Source of the DNA: Hybos culiciformis
Taxonomy: Eukaryota > Arthropoda > Insecta > Diptera > Hybotidae
Direction: 5' to 3'
DNA length: 64,000 nucleotides
Assembly: GCA_964007475.1 (NCBI GenBank)
Contig: OZ023275.1
Span: 9,899,829-9,963,828, forward strand
Both the position numbers and the translations under genes were made by a program. The notes below the pieces were generated by a model. That model saw nothing but the letters and a program-made list of their open reading frames with translations. It did not search any database and had not been told where the DNA came from. Shown one piece after another: positions 36,319 through 48,618 of the stretch (position 1 is the first letter of the stretch; each line of letters begins with the position of its first letter).

Positions 36319-39300
36319 TTCCCACCGTTTGCATTGCATTCTGTGATTACGACGACATTAAATTTTACAATAACATTTTTTAATATAATTATTGCACAAT
36401 TTTTGTTTGTGTTAATTTTTATAAAAACTATCTATTATTGGATCATAAAATGTTCATTAATTTCAGCTAAACTTTACTATATTTTTGTTTTAATTGGACA
36501 AGAACTTTTTTTATTCTGAATTATATATAAAATTATTATATGGGCCAAAGTACAATGTTACATATTTTTATTAATATACATATATATAAAAATGTTTTAA
36601 ACAAATTTTTTTTTACACTTTTTTAAATTTAATACAGTCCGTTTTTGTTTCAACTTCCAATTAAATTTTAAATTAATTAAACAAATTTGTATTTATAGTC
36701 TTATTTTTATCTTAGATTAAAAAATATTATGTACATACAACGTTATCGACAAACAAATTTATTCTTAAATAGAATTCTATTAATTTTTAATTTAAACAAT
36801 ATTACATTACTTAAACATAAAGATCAGCACAATATTCCAATTGAATTTTAATTATATTGCACTAAAGGCGATTTGTAAAATTTACGTACTATTTCGATTC
36901 CAAATTACTCCGATGGGTAGTTTTTACTTAGTTTTTGGTCTTATGTTAACTATTCTCATCATTATACAACTCATTCTACAAATTTAATTTCCAAGTAAAA
37001 TAATACGAAATTTCCCCTTCGACAGTGAAATTTGAAATAATTTTCCAATATCCTACCTAAATAATTTTTTTGTTATTGGATTTATATTGAATTTGTAACA
37101 GTTTTAAACTCAATATAACATCTTGTAAACAAATCAATCATTCTTAGCCCCAAAAAAGAAGTGAAATTTCGTAATTTATGCTCTTATGTTTCCCACACAT
37201 ATTTTTTTTTTATTGTTTTAGTAGAGTATATTAATAGATAAGAACTTGAATTACTTAATTAAAAACACTAATTAAAAAGCTTTTATGTTTTTTTTTATTA
37301 ATTTTAAATTCAGTAGTACACATGTATATTGTGTACATACCTTATTTTTTGTAGATATGAGTATGAGCTCATAATTTTATAGAAGATGCTTTTAATGTTA
37401 TAATAGTAATGCACGGAATCAGAACTTTTCCAAAGTGATGATAACGACTTTTAATTTTACACTGTCATAACGAGTGTTAGTGATAACAAAATGGTTCGTA
37501 AGCACTAATTAGGATCTCCTTAAGTATAGGGGTCTGCCACTACAACCAACACTGTCATAACATCTCATAGATATATGCACTATACTCGTATAGCTCATGT
37601 ACAAATTTAATTGATAAACAACTTTTAGAGCATCCAATACTTGTTACACATTATTTGGATAATAATTGATTTTGTAGAATTAAACCAAGTGAGCAATATT
37701 ACAGCAGTAACACTTACATACTTAAATATGACACTAAAAATTATCTAAATTTTTCAGTGACGGGATCATTGAACGAAATAATTTATTTAACCACTAATCA
37801 TTAAAGTTAGTATAAATTACAAGCTATTTGTAGCTAATATCTAACTATTTATCTATAATTTTTAAGTTTTACTCTTACAAAACAATTTGCGAATTGCTTT
37901 AAATTCACACTTATTTATCTAAGCATAAACTAAATTTTATAATCATTATCATTATTTGCGTGGAATTACCAATTGATCTTTGGTTAATAAATCAATAAAA
38001 AAAAAAAAAATTGGGTGCAGTATCTATGTGTTTGTTCATTAATTGAAAAAAAAATCTAAATTACTATATTTGCATATGTGTACTTATAGTTTAAATGTTC
38101 CAAGTTTTTATTTCCAAAACTTATTTTCAATGGCAGATAGAAATTCGATATACTATAAAATCTTAAGTACTACATGTACAATTATGATAAACCATTTTTA
38201 ATTATCTCGACATAAATTACATGTGTATAAGACATCTTTTATTTGATATCTTGGTTACTTAGACAAAACAAATTCTTATAACAAAAAAATATAAACTTCA
38301 TTTATTTATTTATTTTTTTTTTTTTTCAGAAAACATAATTTATGTTTTTTTTCTCATTTATTTTAAAGCTTTATTTCGCGCCAATTAATTTTTATTCAGT
38401 TTGAATGTAAAATTTAAATGATAGTGAAACCTCAGAAAATGTTTATAAATTTGGGTTTTCTGAGTTGAAAAAAATTTGTAACATATTGCTTTGAATTTGT
38501 TGAAATTTAGATAGGCAGGCTAAATGATAATACTTAAGTTATATCTTAAATATATTTTTCCAAAAATAAGCGTCCAGTTCGTAATTCCAGTACGTTATTC
38601 AAAATTTTTGACAGTAAAGAATTTTTTTTATAATTAATAAAATGTTTATTTGTTTCAATTACACATTCAAAATTATTTTTTTTATCATATATAAAAAATT
38701 AATTATTTAGTGATGTGTTGATCATAGACAAATACTCGAAAGCTAAAAGTTTCTATATTTAATTAAAAATCAAGTATAAGATATATAAATTTTTATTTTC
38801 TTTTTTTTTTCCACTGTACGTACTTGATTGTATTTTTATAACATCCCTATTAGGTTGTACGGCGCGGCGGCACCCCCATAATTTAATTTTTTATATACAC
38901 TTTTTGTCTATATAAAATGCAGTTGATTGCACTTATAACAAAACTAGGCAATTAACATGTAGGCGTTAAAATTCATGAATTGCTTTTTTTAATAGCTTAT
39001 AAAAATATGACATTCAAAATTAAAAAAAAAAAAAAAAAAAATTGAAATTTATAATTGAAAGAAAAATACATACATACAAGTAATTTAGATTTATATACAC
39101 AAAAAATTTGAATAAAAAAAACATTTTGATATTAAAATTATTATGAAGTTTCACTTTCAAATTTATTTTGTTTTTTTTTTTTTTCTTGTATAGAAAAAAT
39201 AAAATAGATTAATAATTTTAGGATGAATCAAAAATATTCAGCTAATATTATTTTTAATATATTTTGGTATAATACTATATCTACGGCACCCGATGTGCTA

Positions 39301-41493
39301 TTTAACCATAAGACCATATAAGAAATGTCAGTATAACATATTTTCCTTATAATTTTCCTTTCTTGAATTGAATACAAAATTGTTGATTGAAATTTACTAC
39401 AATAGCAACCAAATCTCGGAACTGAGAAAAGCCTAAAAGTTTAACTATATTACACTATAATAAAGATAAGTTTTTTTCAAGTTTGAAAAATCAATATTAA
39501 TTAAATAAGATTTATGAATAAATTGAAAAAAAAAAAAAAAAAAACTAGAAATAAAATGTAATTAACTTGCTATATTATTTTCTTAAAAATTAGGAAAATA
39601 TTTATTACAACTCAGATGATTTCTACATCAAAATTTATTAAATATATATCATTTTCAAAGCTAACTAAATATACATGCAAGAATCATTAAAACTTGTACA
39701 CTGTATGCTACTGACTAATTATTATAAAGATAATTATAACTATAATTCAAATTAACAGAAAATATTTTAAAAATTACAAGTGATGCATAATATTTAAAAA
39801 AAAAAAAACATCGAAAAGCTACAGGTACAAGGTCTTTATGTCAATGACCGATTCAAGTGCATTATATTTCATTAGATTTTTCATACAAATATAACTAATC
39901 TTTTATTATTTAATAAAAAAGTTTCAATATCATTTTGTTACAAATCTAGAAAATTTTATAAAAAAAAAAAATTGTTTCTCTGAAGAAAGATTAATTCCGA
40001 TTCGATGGTAATAGGAATTTCAAATTTGATTATAATGTTAAACTCTCCAAATGGCAATGAATTTCTATTTTAAAGTAATAAATAATATCATACTAATATA
40101 CCATTTAGTATAGGTTAGTTTCGTAATACTAAAGCGATTCGGTTATGGCATATATTTGTAATATACATAATTATAATTATCTAAATTAATTGCTATATTC
40201 TATATCTTATAATATTTTTTAATAACATGGAAATAATTTAATAATGATACAAAAAATATTCAAAGATTTTCTTTTTATATAGAATATAATTTCCGATTCT
40301 AATTATTATTTTTCCATTATTAATAATTTTAATTAGAATTTATTATATATATAATGAAATAATTAATAATTACCATATATTAATAAAAAACATAAAATCT
40401 TTTAATTCAAAATACACGTCATTATGGATAATTCTAAGAGTTTTTAGATCAGAAGGTACATAATACTCAATGCATGTTAAGTTATTGAAAATATTTTTCA
40501 TTAATTTTTTTTTTATAATAAACAAAGCTTAGTAGAATTTGTTGCTGTGAAATAATTAAATTAAATTACAAGTCTTCAATTCATATTTCCTTGACAAGTA
40601 GAGTAATATCTTTTTAACTTTAATGTATTGTACAACATTTTGTATGTGGTTTAATAATATTTACATTCTGATTAAAGTATAAACATAACAAAGATATCTG
40701 AACGAAGTATGCAGCTTATTGTAAATAAGTCTAAGAAATTAAACAAATTGATTTAGTCAGAGGCTTCCAATGTGACTTACTTCTGAAATTTTATTATTAT
40801 GTGTTTGTTGTTGGTTAACAATACGGATCATAGAGTATCCCATGTAGAATACTATTCTAATGTATTTTATTCGCATATTCTATACAAATTTTATGAAAAT
40901 AAACATAGAATTGAAATAATATTTTAAAATAATATTTTAAAAAGTAGATGCTACTATTAAAAATGTTACCTTAAAGTTTCGATTTTTTCCTTAGAAAAAT
41001 GTGGAAATCAATCGATTTTTCTTTTCATCCAGTCTAGATTTATTATAATAAATGTCTATGTGCATAACCGAATAATATTAATTTCCATTTCAATTATTTA
41101 AAATTTTATTAATACAAGATCTATTTTCATTTTGCTTTTTTCCTTTGCAACATATTCATTTTGAGTTTTGGATGATTCTAATAACATATAATTTACATTT
41201 TGTACATAGATTCAAATTAAATTCTTCTTAATTCAAAACGTACTTACATATTAAGAAATAAATTTATTTTTTCAATATTACGGGATTTTTGATGACGAAT
41301 ATTTATTTTGTTGCAATATTGCAATATAATTATATAAATATATTTTTATTCAAAATAAAATAAAAAAATATTGCTTACTAATTAAAATTTATATTTTATT
41401 TTATATTTTCAGAAAAAAAATTTTTCACATAGTTAGGGTGAGTAAATGAAATTTTAATTTTAGTTTTTTGAAAAGTGTTGGTGAAATTATCAG
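36319..41493. other. Mostly featureless AT-rich stretch
   Basis: Homopolymers and AT repeats. An ACACTGTCATAAC motif is repeated directly near 37460 and 37549. An isolated CpG-rich spike TACGGCGCGGCGGCACCCCC lies at 38857-38876 and a related-looking TACGGCACCC near 39282. No gene was seen. Confidence 0.5.
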
Positions 41494-41558
41494 AGTTATG
41501 CAAACCTACTGGTTAGAGAGACTACTGAGCGACTGGGATGTTTATTGGATACATCAAA
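41494..41558 (+). CDS. Exon candidate, two open frames
   Basis: The segment is bounded by GAAATTATCAG (acceptor, ending 41493) and GTAAGA (donor, 41559). It is 65 bp and visibly GC-richer than its flanks. Two forward frames are fully open. One reads SYANLLVRETTERLGCLLDT. The other contains MQTYWLERLLSDWDVYW, with an ATG at 41498. Both look like ordinary protein, which is unusual in this window. The acceptor has a weak pyrimidine tract. If joined to 18296-18358, the second frame continues the reading frame. Neither frame matches a family I know. It could be a fragment of a mobile element. Confidence 0.3.
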
Positions 41559-42530
41559 GTAAGACCAAAGTACAAATTGTCTGAAGTCAAAAGGACAGAT
41601 TTCTCCAAACATTTTTAACATTTATTAAAGATCAAAATACATTTATAATGACTTTTCAGTATGGGGTTGAACTTTTAAATGAGAAAATTGCTTTACGTTT
41701 AGCTCGGTGTCTCTTACGCATCAACAGGTGTTACTTAAGCTTTTCGCTTTCGAATTGTAACAGAAAGTGGTTGAAAAATATTTGAAATGTAATTAAATGA
41801 AATTTTTATTCTCGGCTATTGGGTATATTATTTTGTGCTTTTTTATTACTGAATAATATTATAATAATTATAATAACAACAACAACTATAATATAATTAC
41901 TATTTTTATTCAATTTGTTGTTCAAGCTAAAATTTCAATTGAATTTAATATATATAATATTATCGACTGTGTTTAATATTTTTAATTTGAAATAAAAATG
42001 TAGGCTAGTAGAAAATTTATTTAACGTCCCATGATTACTTTCAACAAGTTTAACGAACTCTATCCTACATATATATATTTAATAACAAGTAAAATTTTGC
42101 TAATTTTTTGTTCAACTTATAATTATAACCCCCTTGCGTTTTACAATGTAAAAAACCAACAACTATGAGTATCATAATATTATATTTTAATGTTTTAATG
42201 TTTTTTTTTTTTTTTCCAAACCAACAAAAAAAGAAGTAATATTATGTGCAAAAGTTTAACGACTTTTCTATTTCATAATTTGACTTTGATAGTTTTATTT
42301 TTTTCATTTTTATTTTTTAATATTTCATGCTGCCAACATGGATTTATTTGACTCTAATTCATAATTTACACAGAATTTGTATTTTATGTAAATGGATTTT
42401 TTTTTTGTTGAATAGTTGTTAATATAAACTGGACTAGGCATATCTTTTTCATTTGAATTATGTAATAAAAGATATTCGAAGTAAATTTTGGAAAATATTA
42501 ATAATTCACTAAAGTTACAGAGAAATATAG

Positions 42531-42697
42531 TATATTCACAGAGGAATAATTTCATACAAGTTAGCTCCATTTCATAGGATTGTAGAGAATTTGTTTCAAT
42601 TTACGCACATTTTTGAAAATACTATAAATTATAAAACAAAGCTGATTATTGTTCATAATAAAAAAAAGTTGTATGAAATAATTCCTCTGTGTATATT
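42531..42697. mobile_element. Long inverted-repeat element, about 167 bp
   Basis: A 29-bp arm at 42531-42559, containing CACAGAGGAATAATTTCATA, is inverted at 42669-42697 with 26 of 29 bases matching. The interior has no open frame. Similarity continues weakly outward to CACTAAAG on the left and CTCAGTG on the right, so the true ends may lie some 15-30 bp further out. A similar end motif (ATTCCTCTGTGT then ATATTATA) occurs at 60340-60360. This fits a short non-autonomous DNA transposon. No target duplication was found. Confidence 0.65.
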
Positions 42698-42853
42698 ATA
42701 GTACTCAGTGCGAAAATCTAAGTTTTAAAAAATTTTGGTTAAGATAGTTTTTTTTTTAAATATTTTATTGCTATAAAATTATTTTTGTATTCGCAAAGCC
42801 AAGAACATTAAACAGCAATTTCAGGAATTTAAGATCCTTATTATGAACCGAAG

Positions 42854-43045
42854 CTACACGAGTACAGAATTGACATAATAAAAATAATTTTTTTTTTTTA
42901 ATATTTCAAGATAATCACCAGAACGACGTCTCTGATGAGAAATAAGTGTGTTACTCAATTCGGCAATTTCATTTGAATTAGTTAAAACGAGGGATGAGCT
43001 AAAATTTATCTTATTATATCTTATTGACTTTATGCCAAATGTATC
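42854..43045 (-). CDS. Exon-like open frame without start codon
   Basis: A minus-strand frame of 63 codons is open from 43045 to a TAG at 42854-42856. It follows GATTTTTTTAAG, a possible acceptor. There is no in-frame ATG. The central part has natural composition (TNSNEIAELSNTLISHQRRR), with an acidic helix-like stretch and a basic cluster. The last third runs into poly(K) encoded by a 12-A run and is unconvincing. The DNA for the central part is GC-richer than the flanks. No family is recognised. It lies close to the inverted-repeat element at 42531-42697, so a decayed transposon frame is as likely as an exon. Confidence 0.22.
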   Translation of the reverse strand, partial: DTFGIKSIRYNKINFSSSLVLTNSNEIAELSNTLISHQRRRSGDYLEILKKKNYFYYVNSVLV

Positions 43046-43250
43046 TTAAAAAAATCAAACGAAGAAAAACAATATTTTTGTTATTACATAATATCAGCTA
43101 GATTAAACATAGCTTTATATGAATAATTTGTTTTTGTTTTAGAAATTGCTAAAAATAAATCTGTCATTGGATTCTACAAATTGCAAAATATTTTGATTCG
43201 TCTGGCACTGTCGTTTAGATCTTAAAATACAAAACACAATGTTAAGCAAA

Positions 43251-43409
43251 ATGAAAGACGACATCAAAGGTCTAAAAAACAAAATTTTGGAAACCGAAAA
43301 AAAAAAATGTTTTTTAAATAAAAAAGTTATACTGTATTTAAGTGTTAGGTGCCTTAAACTTCAAAAATCACAAAACCGTCTTATGCTGGATGGGGAATCA
43401 AAACTTTAA
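43251..43409 (+). pseudogene. Short charged ORF, possible retroelement ORF1 remnant
   Basis: ATG at 43251 opens 52 codons to TAA at 43407-43409. The start MKDDIKGLKNKILETEKKK is lysine/glutamate rich with leucines in heptad-like spacing, as in coiled coils of non-LTR ORF1 proteins. An 11-A run then shifts composition. Shortly after the stop, a different frame has MQRNLEEVKLNLLINN, also helical. This suggests one coiled-coil region broken by a frameshift. No catalytic domain is near. The interpretation is an inference from composition only. Confidence 0.2.
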
Positions 43410-44159
43410 TAACATGCAACGGAATCTGGAAGAAGTAAAACTTAATTTGCTAATCAACAATTCGAAATAAGACAAGTTGTTTTCCCTGACAAAAAAAATA
43501 AAATATTTTCAGCAGATTACTTGTTAAACAATATTAGGTTCGGATTAATTAATTTTAGTTTTTTTTTCTGAAGAAAAACTATATGCAAAAAATAAAGCAG
43601 TATTTCTGGTTTTTTTTTTTTTTAAATTTTTTTATTTGCAAACTTGTAAATTCTTTTTGTATAAAAAATTGCTTGATGTTAGATTTTCCATGAATAGGTT
43701 ATATTAACTTCCGCCTTACTATATATACACTTTATGTTTTCATGTCAAAATTCAATTGTGCCTTATTTTTTAATTGGCTATTAAAGTTGCAGTCATTTTA
43801 CTTTTTATTAAAAAAAAAAAAAAAAACCTGATTATTGTTTGCCAGAAAAAGCAATTTTCATGAATATGAAAATAAAAAAAAATAAAAAACGATCTATTTT
43901 TGTGTATTATTACTTGTCCTTTTTGCTTTAAGGATAAAGAAAAAAAAAAATTCATAATATCACTAAGTATAGTACATTGACATAAATATAATTTTTTTTT
44001 TTCAATAGAACAAAATTACTTATTATTATTATTTATGGCAAAGGCGAATAAACTTTAATTTAGTTATTTCCTATGTACAAAAATTGGATCCAAAAATATT
44101 TAAAGAAAAATTGGAATTAAGTTTTGATGGTCGTGAAACCTCTTATAGTAAAATGTAAT

Positions 44160-44211
44160 AAAATGTTGCCTCGTATAAATGTAGTAAAATGTTGCCTCGT
44201 ATAAATGTATA
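44160..44211. repeat. 26-bp tandem duplication
   Basis: AAAATGTTGCCTCGTATAAATGTAGT is present twice in tandem (44160-44185, 44186-44211), differing only in the last two bases. A degenerate earlier copy lies before it (CCTCTTATAGTAAAATG). ACGAGGCAA, the inverse of the core TTGCCTCGT, follows at 44266-44274, so the region can fold. The same core ATTGCCTCGT also appears near 847. Confidence 0.8.
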
Positions 44212-44274
44212 AATAATCATAAATGTTGAGAAAATTATAAAAATCGTTTTATCATTTAATTTTGAACGAGGCAA

Positions 44275-46649
44275 GGCTTTCGTAGTCGTTACAAAAGTAT
44301 AATTTTATACAATTTTCGAGTACAAAGTTTATAAAAATACGTTTAAGTGTATATTTTGACTTAAATTAATTTATTACAGAAAACATTTTAACTCCCAGGA
44401 AATACAAAATGTAAAGGAATTCAAAGGTCGAGATCGCAACCATTTTTTATGCCAGAAAATAAATATAATAAAAAAAAAAAAAACGCTAGTAATTTTTTAT
44501 TCAATGAATTTGAATTAAATGAAATAAATTTTGCATTTAATTTCAAACTGTAAAATGAAAACTTTCACTTTTTTCTATTTGCAAAAAAAAAAATAAAGCT
44601 TCAAAGGTTTTTAGTTAATTTCTTTACTAGGCTCGTTTGAGACAACTTAGAACTGTAAATATATTTGAATTTTTTAAAATAACTTATTAGATTAATTTTT
44701 AAAATTATCAGCATTATTTTTACTGAGCCTTTGACAATAATTATCTAGATTAATTATATATTATAAGTGAAGTATAATTTTCAATCATTTTGTTTAATGT
44801 TTTTACCCACCAATTTTCTTTAAAACATCAGCTAATTCTAAAGTGTAAAACTTCAATTTCATATGAATAAGAAATGGAATTCTCAGACATCAAATTATTG
44901 GTTTGGGATAAAAAATAAAAATATTTTCTACAAGAATAATATTTCTGTCGCTCGTTCTCAGATTGGGATATGTAAAAAAAAAAAAGAAAAGATATTCACA
45001 ACCAAGATTGATCTGTTTTTAGGTTATGTTGAAAATGTTGCTCTTTTTGGTTCTGAAATGAAAATGAGATAACACATGTGTCCAATTGTAGCTAAAAAAG
45101 TTATTGGGATCTTTGTAAATGTTATACTTTGAAGCTCTTTCTAATCGTAAATGAACCTATATGACATTTGTCACACTGGACCTTTAATTACCTTATGTAC
45201 AGTGGCATATTCTATTCTGTAAATGCACAACAGATTTTTCAATATACATTTTCAAATTTAAATTGGCATTAGTCTAAAATAAGTAATATAATCAATTCGC
45301 TCATTACATGTCATGTATATGAAATAAATAATAAATTTTTTTTTCATAAAAGAAAATAGCAAAAATTGTTACACATAAATAAATCTAAGTGAAATTGGTT
45401 TAGTAAAAATAAATAGATACTATTATTATAAAATATGTGTATAGTAATAGAAGTACCTATGTAATGTATATATATTTTTATGTGTATAACATTATAAAAA
45501 AATAAAAATAAAAAAAAAACATTAGAAAATGTTATTTAAAATTATAGGAAGTTTATGCCATGAATTGATAAAAAAAAAATTTATATATATTTTTTTTTTA
45601 GATTTGTGTTTATGCAAGTTTAATGATAGCCACCACATTGCATAAGAGAAAATTTTCCTTAATGAAAATAAAGCGCAAAAAATATTAAAAATGCACACGG
45701 TATATTTATTTTTATGTAATTTTTTTTTTTATGTTTTTATGACTTACTTTTACTGAATTTTATAATTGCAGAAAGATTTTGTAATAGATATAGATACTAA
45801 AAAAAAATTGTTTTTTTTTTCTTTTTCATTATTTTTCATGCATATTTTAATAATAAATGAGCTCCCTGAAATTTATTTAAGAAAATAAATTTTTCGCTAT
45901 TTGCACTAAAAATTTTAACTTATATTATATTTTATATGGTCATTTTGCCGAATTTTCTGCCATGAAAATTTTATTGATTTATTTATATACATATGTATAT
46001 CCATTTTTGCGGAAATTTATCTATGTAGGTATGTATATTGGAAAATAAAAATTTATCATTTATTTTTTTTTTAAGTATCTTACATATTTATTATTATAAA
46101 ATTTTTAGATATTTTATTTTATGTTTTTGCTTCCCTTTTTTTTTTTGTGAATTAGTATTCTAACCTGATCTGTGTCACTTCAGGTTTGGGAAAATTTTCG
46201 GCATCTTGTTCTTGCAAATAATGACAAGTAAAGAAATTTTACAGATTTTGTATAAATATAATTAAAAATTATGGATAATGTTGCGTGTTAAAGGTGTTTA
46301 TGTGGAACGAAGTGACAGTTGCATTCCTATATTTATCATTAATTTTATGATTTTTAGATTTTAGTTGATTTTATTATTACTGGATATGGCTAATCTATAT
46401 ATATTTCTTTAAAAGTTTATGATTTTTGATTTACTTTGAAAATTACAGTGAATTCATATATTTTTTGCCTTTTATCGTGCCTATTTGTCTTATATCTTTA
46501 TGTTTTGATCGTTTCTAACTTTTTTTAAATTAATGAATGAGCTTACCGCATATATGAAAGAATGTTTAATATCTTCATTTGGTTACTTTCCTATGCAACT
46601 TTTTTTTTTTTTCTTGGTTTAAGCTAACTTAAACCTTAATATTACTATG
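44275..46649. other. AT-rich non-coding stretch
   Basis: Homopolymers and AT repeats. A GC-richer phrase near 46160-46325 carries CTGTGTCACTTC (46170 region) and an inverse GAAGTGACAG (46308 region), a weak foldback. The frame at 44863-45072 is crossed by an A run and is not supported. Confidence 0.5.
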
Positions 46650-46909
46650 TGAGCCGTTTATTTTGAAAATGGTTTAAGTCCATTTTTAAAAAAAAAATAG
46701 TTAATGATAACAATAAGCACAATAGTATATATTCTTTTTATTTATAAACAATTTTAGTCTAGTATCATTAAAACCGCTTTGATTTTGACACTTGAAAATT
46801 AGCTTATGGAAATATTAATGTATATTTTTAAATCAATTCAAACACAAAACCTTAAATATCTCAATACAAGAACAAATGGACTTAAACCACTTTCAAAATA
46901 AACGGCTCA
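46650..46909. mobile_element. MITE with 36-bp terminal inverted repeats
   Basis: The 260-bp element starts TGAGCCGTTTATTTTGAAAA and its first 36 bases recur inverted at 46874-46909 with a single mismatch. The nearly perfect long ends enclose AT-rich DNA with no open frame, the standard form of a non-autonomous DNA transposon. Bases next to the ends do not form a clear target duplication, so the superfamily cannot be set from the sequence alone. Near identity of the ends suggests limited age. Confidence 0.85.
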
Positions 46910-48512
46910 TTTATATAATTGAAACCAATTATATAAACTAATTTAATCTTTTTCGAATACTAATGACAACCTGAATAAGAATTCAGTTTTAAATAAATGT
47001 TTTTCTCCGATTTCAACATTTAGTCGAATACTATAAGTCACATTAGGAAAATTTACATATTGAAAGTATATATTTATTATGTCTATCTTCACATTTTAGT
47101 TAGATAGTTTTTCTTTTTTTATATTTTTTTGGGAAAAACCTATAATTTTATCATTATAAACAATATAATTTAAGGTTAGAAAATTTTAGCGATAAGGATT
47201 TCAAATTTCATTATTGTTTTGTCACAAAACAATTTTATTTCGGTTTTAATTTTTTTCATTTTATTTTCAAGAATGAACATTTTATTTCAATTCATTAAAA
47301 AAAAAAAAAAAGCTTATATTTTTAAGATAATGACACAAGGTGAAGTTTAAACTGATTAACAAATTGTATATTTTTTTTTCTTGATTGAGCTAAAAAGTAA
47401 AATTTTAGAAAAAAAACTAAAAAATACGAAAATATTTTATATTCAGTGGACCGAAGCCATTAATATTTACTATTTCTTATATTTATTACATAGTTCAGTA
47501 TTATTTCTTCATTTACAATTTAAAAATTTTCTGTTGAAAAAAAAAGTTCGTACATACATAAACATTATTATACATTATATTTAGATACATACCAACATAT
47601 AGTATATTATTTTTTTTATATACCAATAAGCTTTAGAAAAATCAAAAGGGAAAATATACCATATTTAATTTTTTTATTTTTTTATTTATTTATGTTTTTT
47701 TTTTTTTTTTGAGATTATGTCATTAACTATTAAAGCAAGAAATGAAAAAGAAAAAAAAAAAAGAAAAAAAAAACATTAACAACATTGCACTATGAGTTAC
47801 TTACATGTATTTTTTTCATGAGTTTTAATTTTTATTTTCTTTAATTTTTTTATTTTTATTTTTTTTTTCTTCATTTTTTAAGCAAAAGAGAACTTAAAAA
47901 TACTGATTACATAAAAATAACATCGACCTCACAAGTTCGTTCATTTAATGATCAGATGGAATAATAAATAAAAAAAAAAATTTAATAAAATGTTAAAAAG
48001 CTAAAAGTATAACGGTGAACAAGAAAAAAATAAAAATAAAGAAAAAATTAAAAGACATGGTAAAGAAAATTCAAGTTTTATTTTATCAGACTATTATAAG
48101 ATTATGTAAACACTATGTAACACTGAGAAAAATTAAAAAAAAAAATTAAGCTTAATTTTATGCTTGATAAAAAGATACATATATGTAGGAATTAATGCAA
48201 ACAATACTATTGTTATAAAAATTATATAAATTATTTTTCTTTGTAGTACTATTTTGCATCTTCTAATAACTCTTTGTTAAAGCTTCTTTTTTCGGTTCCA
48301 TCAAATTCAAAATTATTTCTAATTTTTTGTATGCACAAAAAGTAGTAAATAACACAAAATTAGAGTGCTTTTTTTACTCTAAATCTAAAACCAAAATTGC
48401 AAAATATTAATTAAAGCAGTATGCAGAATGTATAACAGTACTAAAATGTGAACAAATTGTATTATCAATTTATGTAATTATAAAAATGATTTTTTTTAGC
48501 CATCAGACTAAA
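46910..48512. other. Low-complexity stretch
   Basis: A long T-rich tract (47660-47710), then A-rich tracts (47745-47775) and more T-rich sequence to 47880 could fold on each other. No gene or bounded element was seen. The frame at 47381-47584 is K/I/F-rich chance sequence. Confidence 0.55.
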
Positions 48513-48618
48513 GGTTTATTCACACCGTCACTGAACATTCAGAATGGGTGAGGGCGTTTTTAAAAAGTGAAATAAAATGGACTAGTGACGTGACTGATGT
48601 GTTTTGAATAGACCTAAA
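48508..48618. mobile_element. Small inverted-repeat element, about 102 bp
   Basis: GGTTTATTCACACC at 48513 is matched by the inverse of the segment ending GAATAGACC at 48614 (11 of 14). TAAA lies directly outside both ends (48509-48512 and 48615-48618). The interior is GC-richer than the flanks (GGGTGAGGGCG, GTGACGTGACTGATG). A short TAA-type duplication and GG-starting ends are in keeping with PIF/Harbinger MITEs, but the ends are imperfect and the element is very short. Confidence 0.45.

Noticed and set aside
47660..47880. Alternating T-rich and A-rich tracts that could form a long hairpin
   Set aside because: Simple sequence of this kind pairs trivially. No defined arms or ends.
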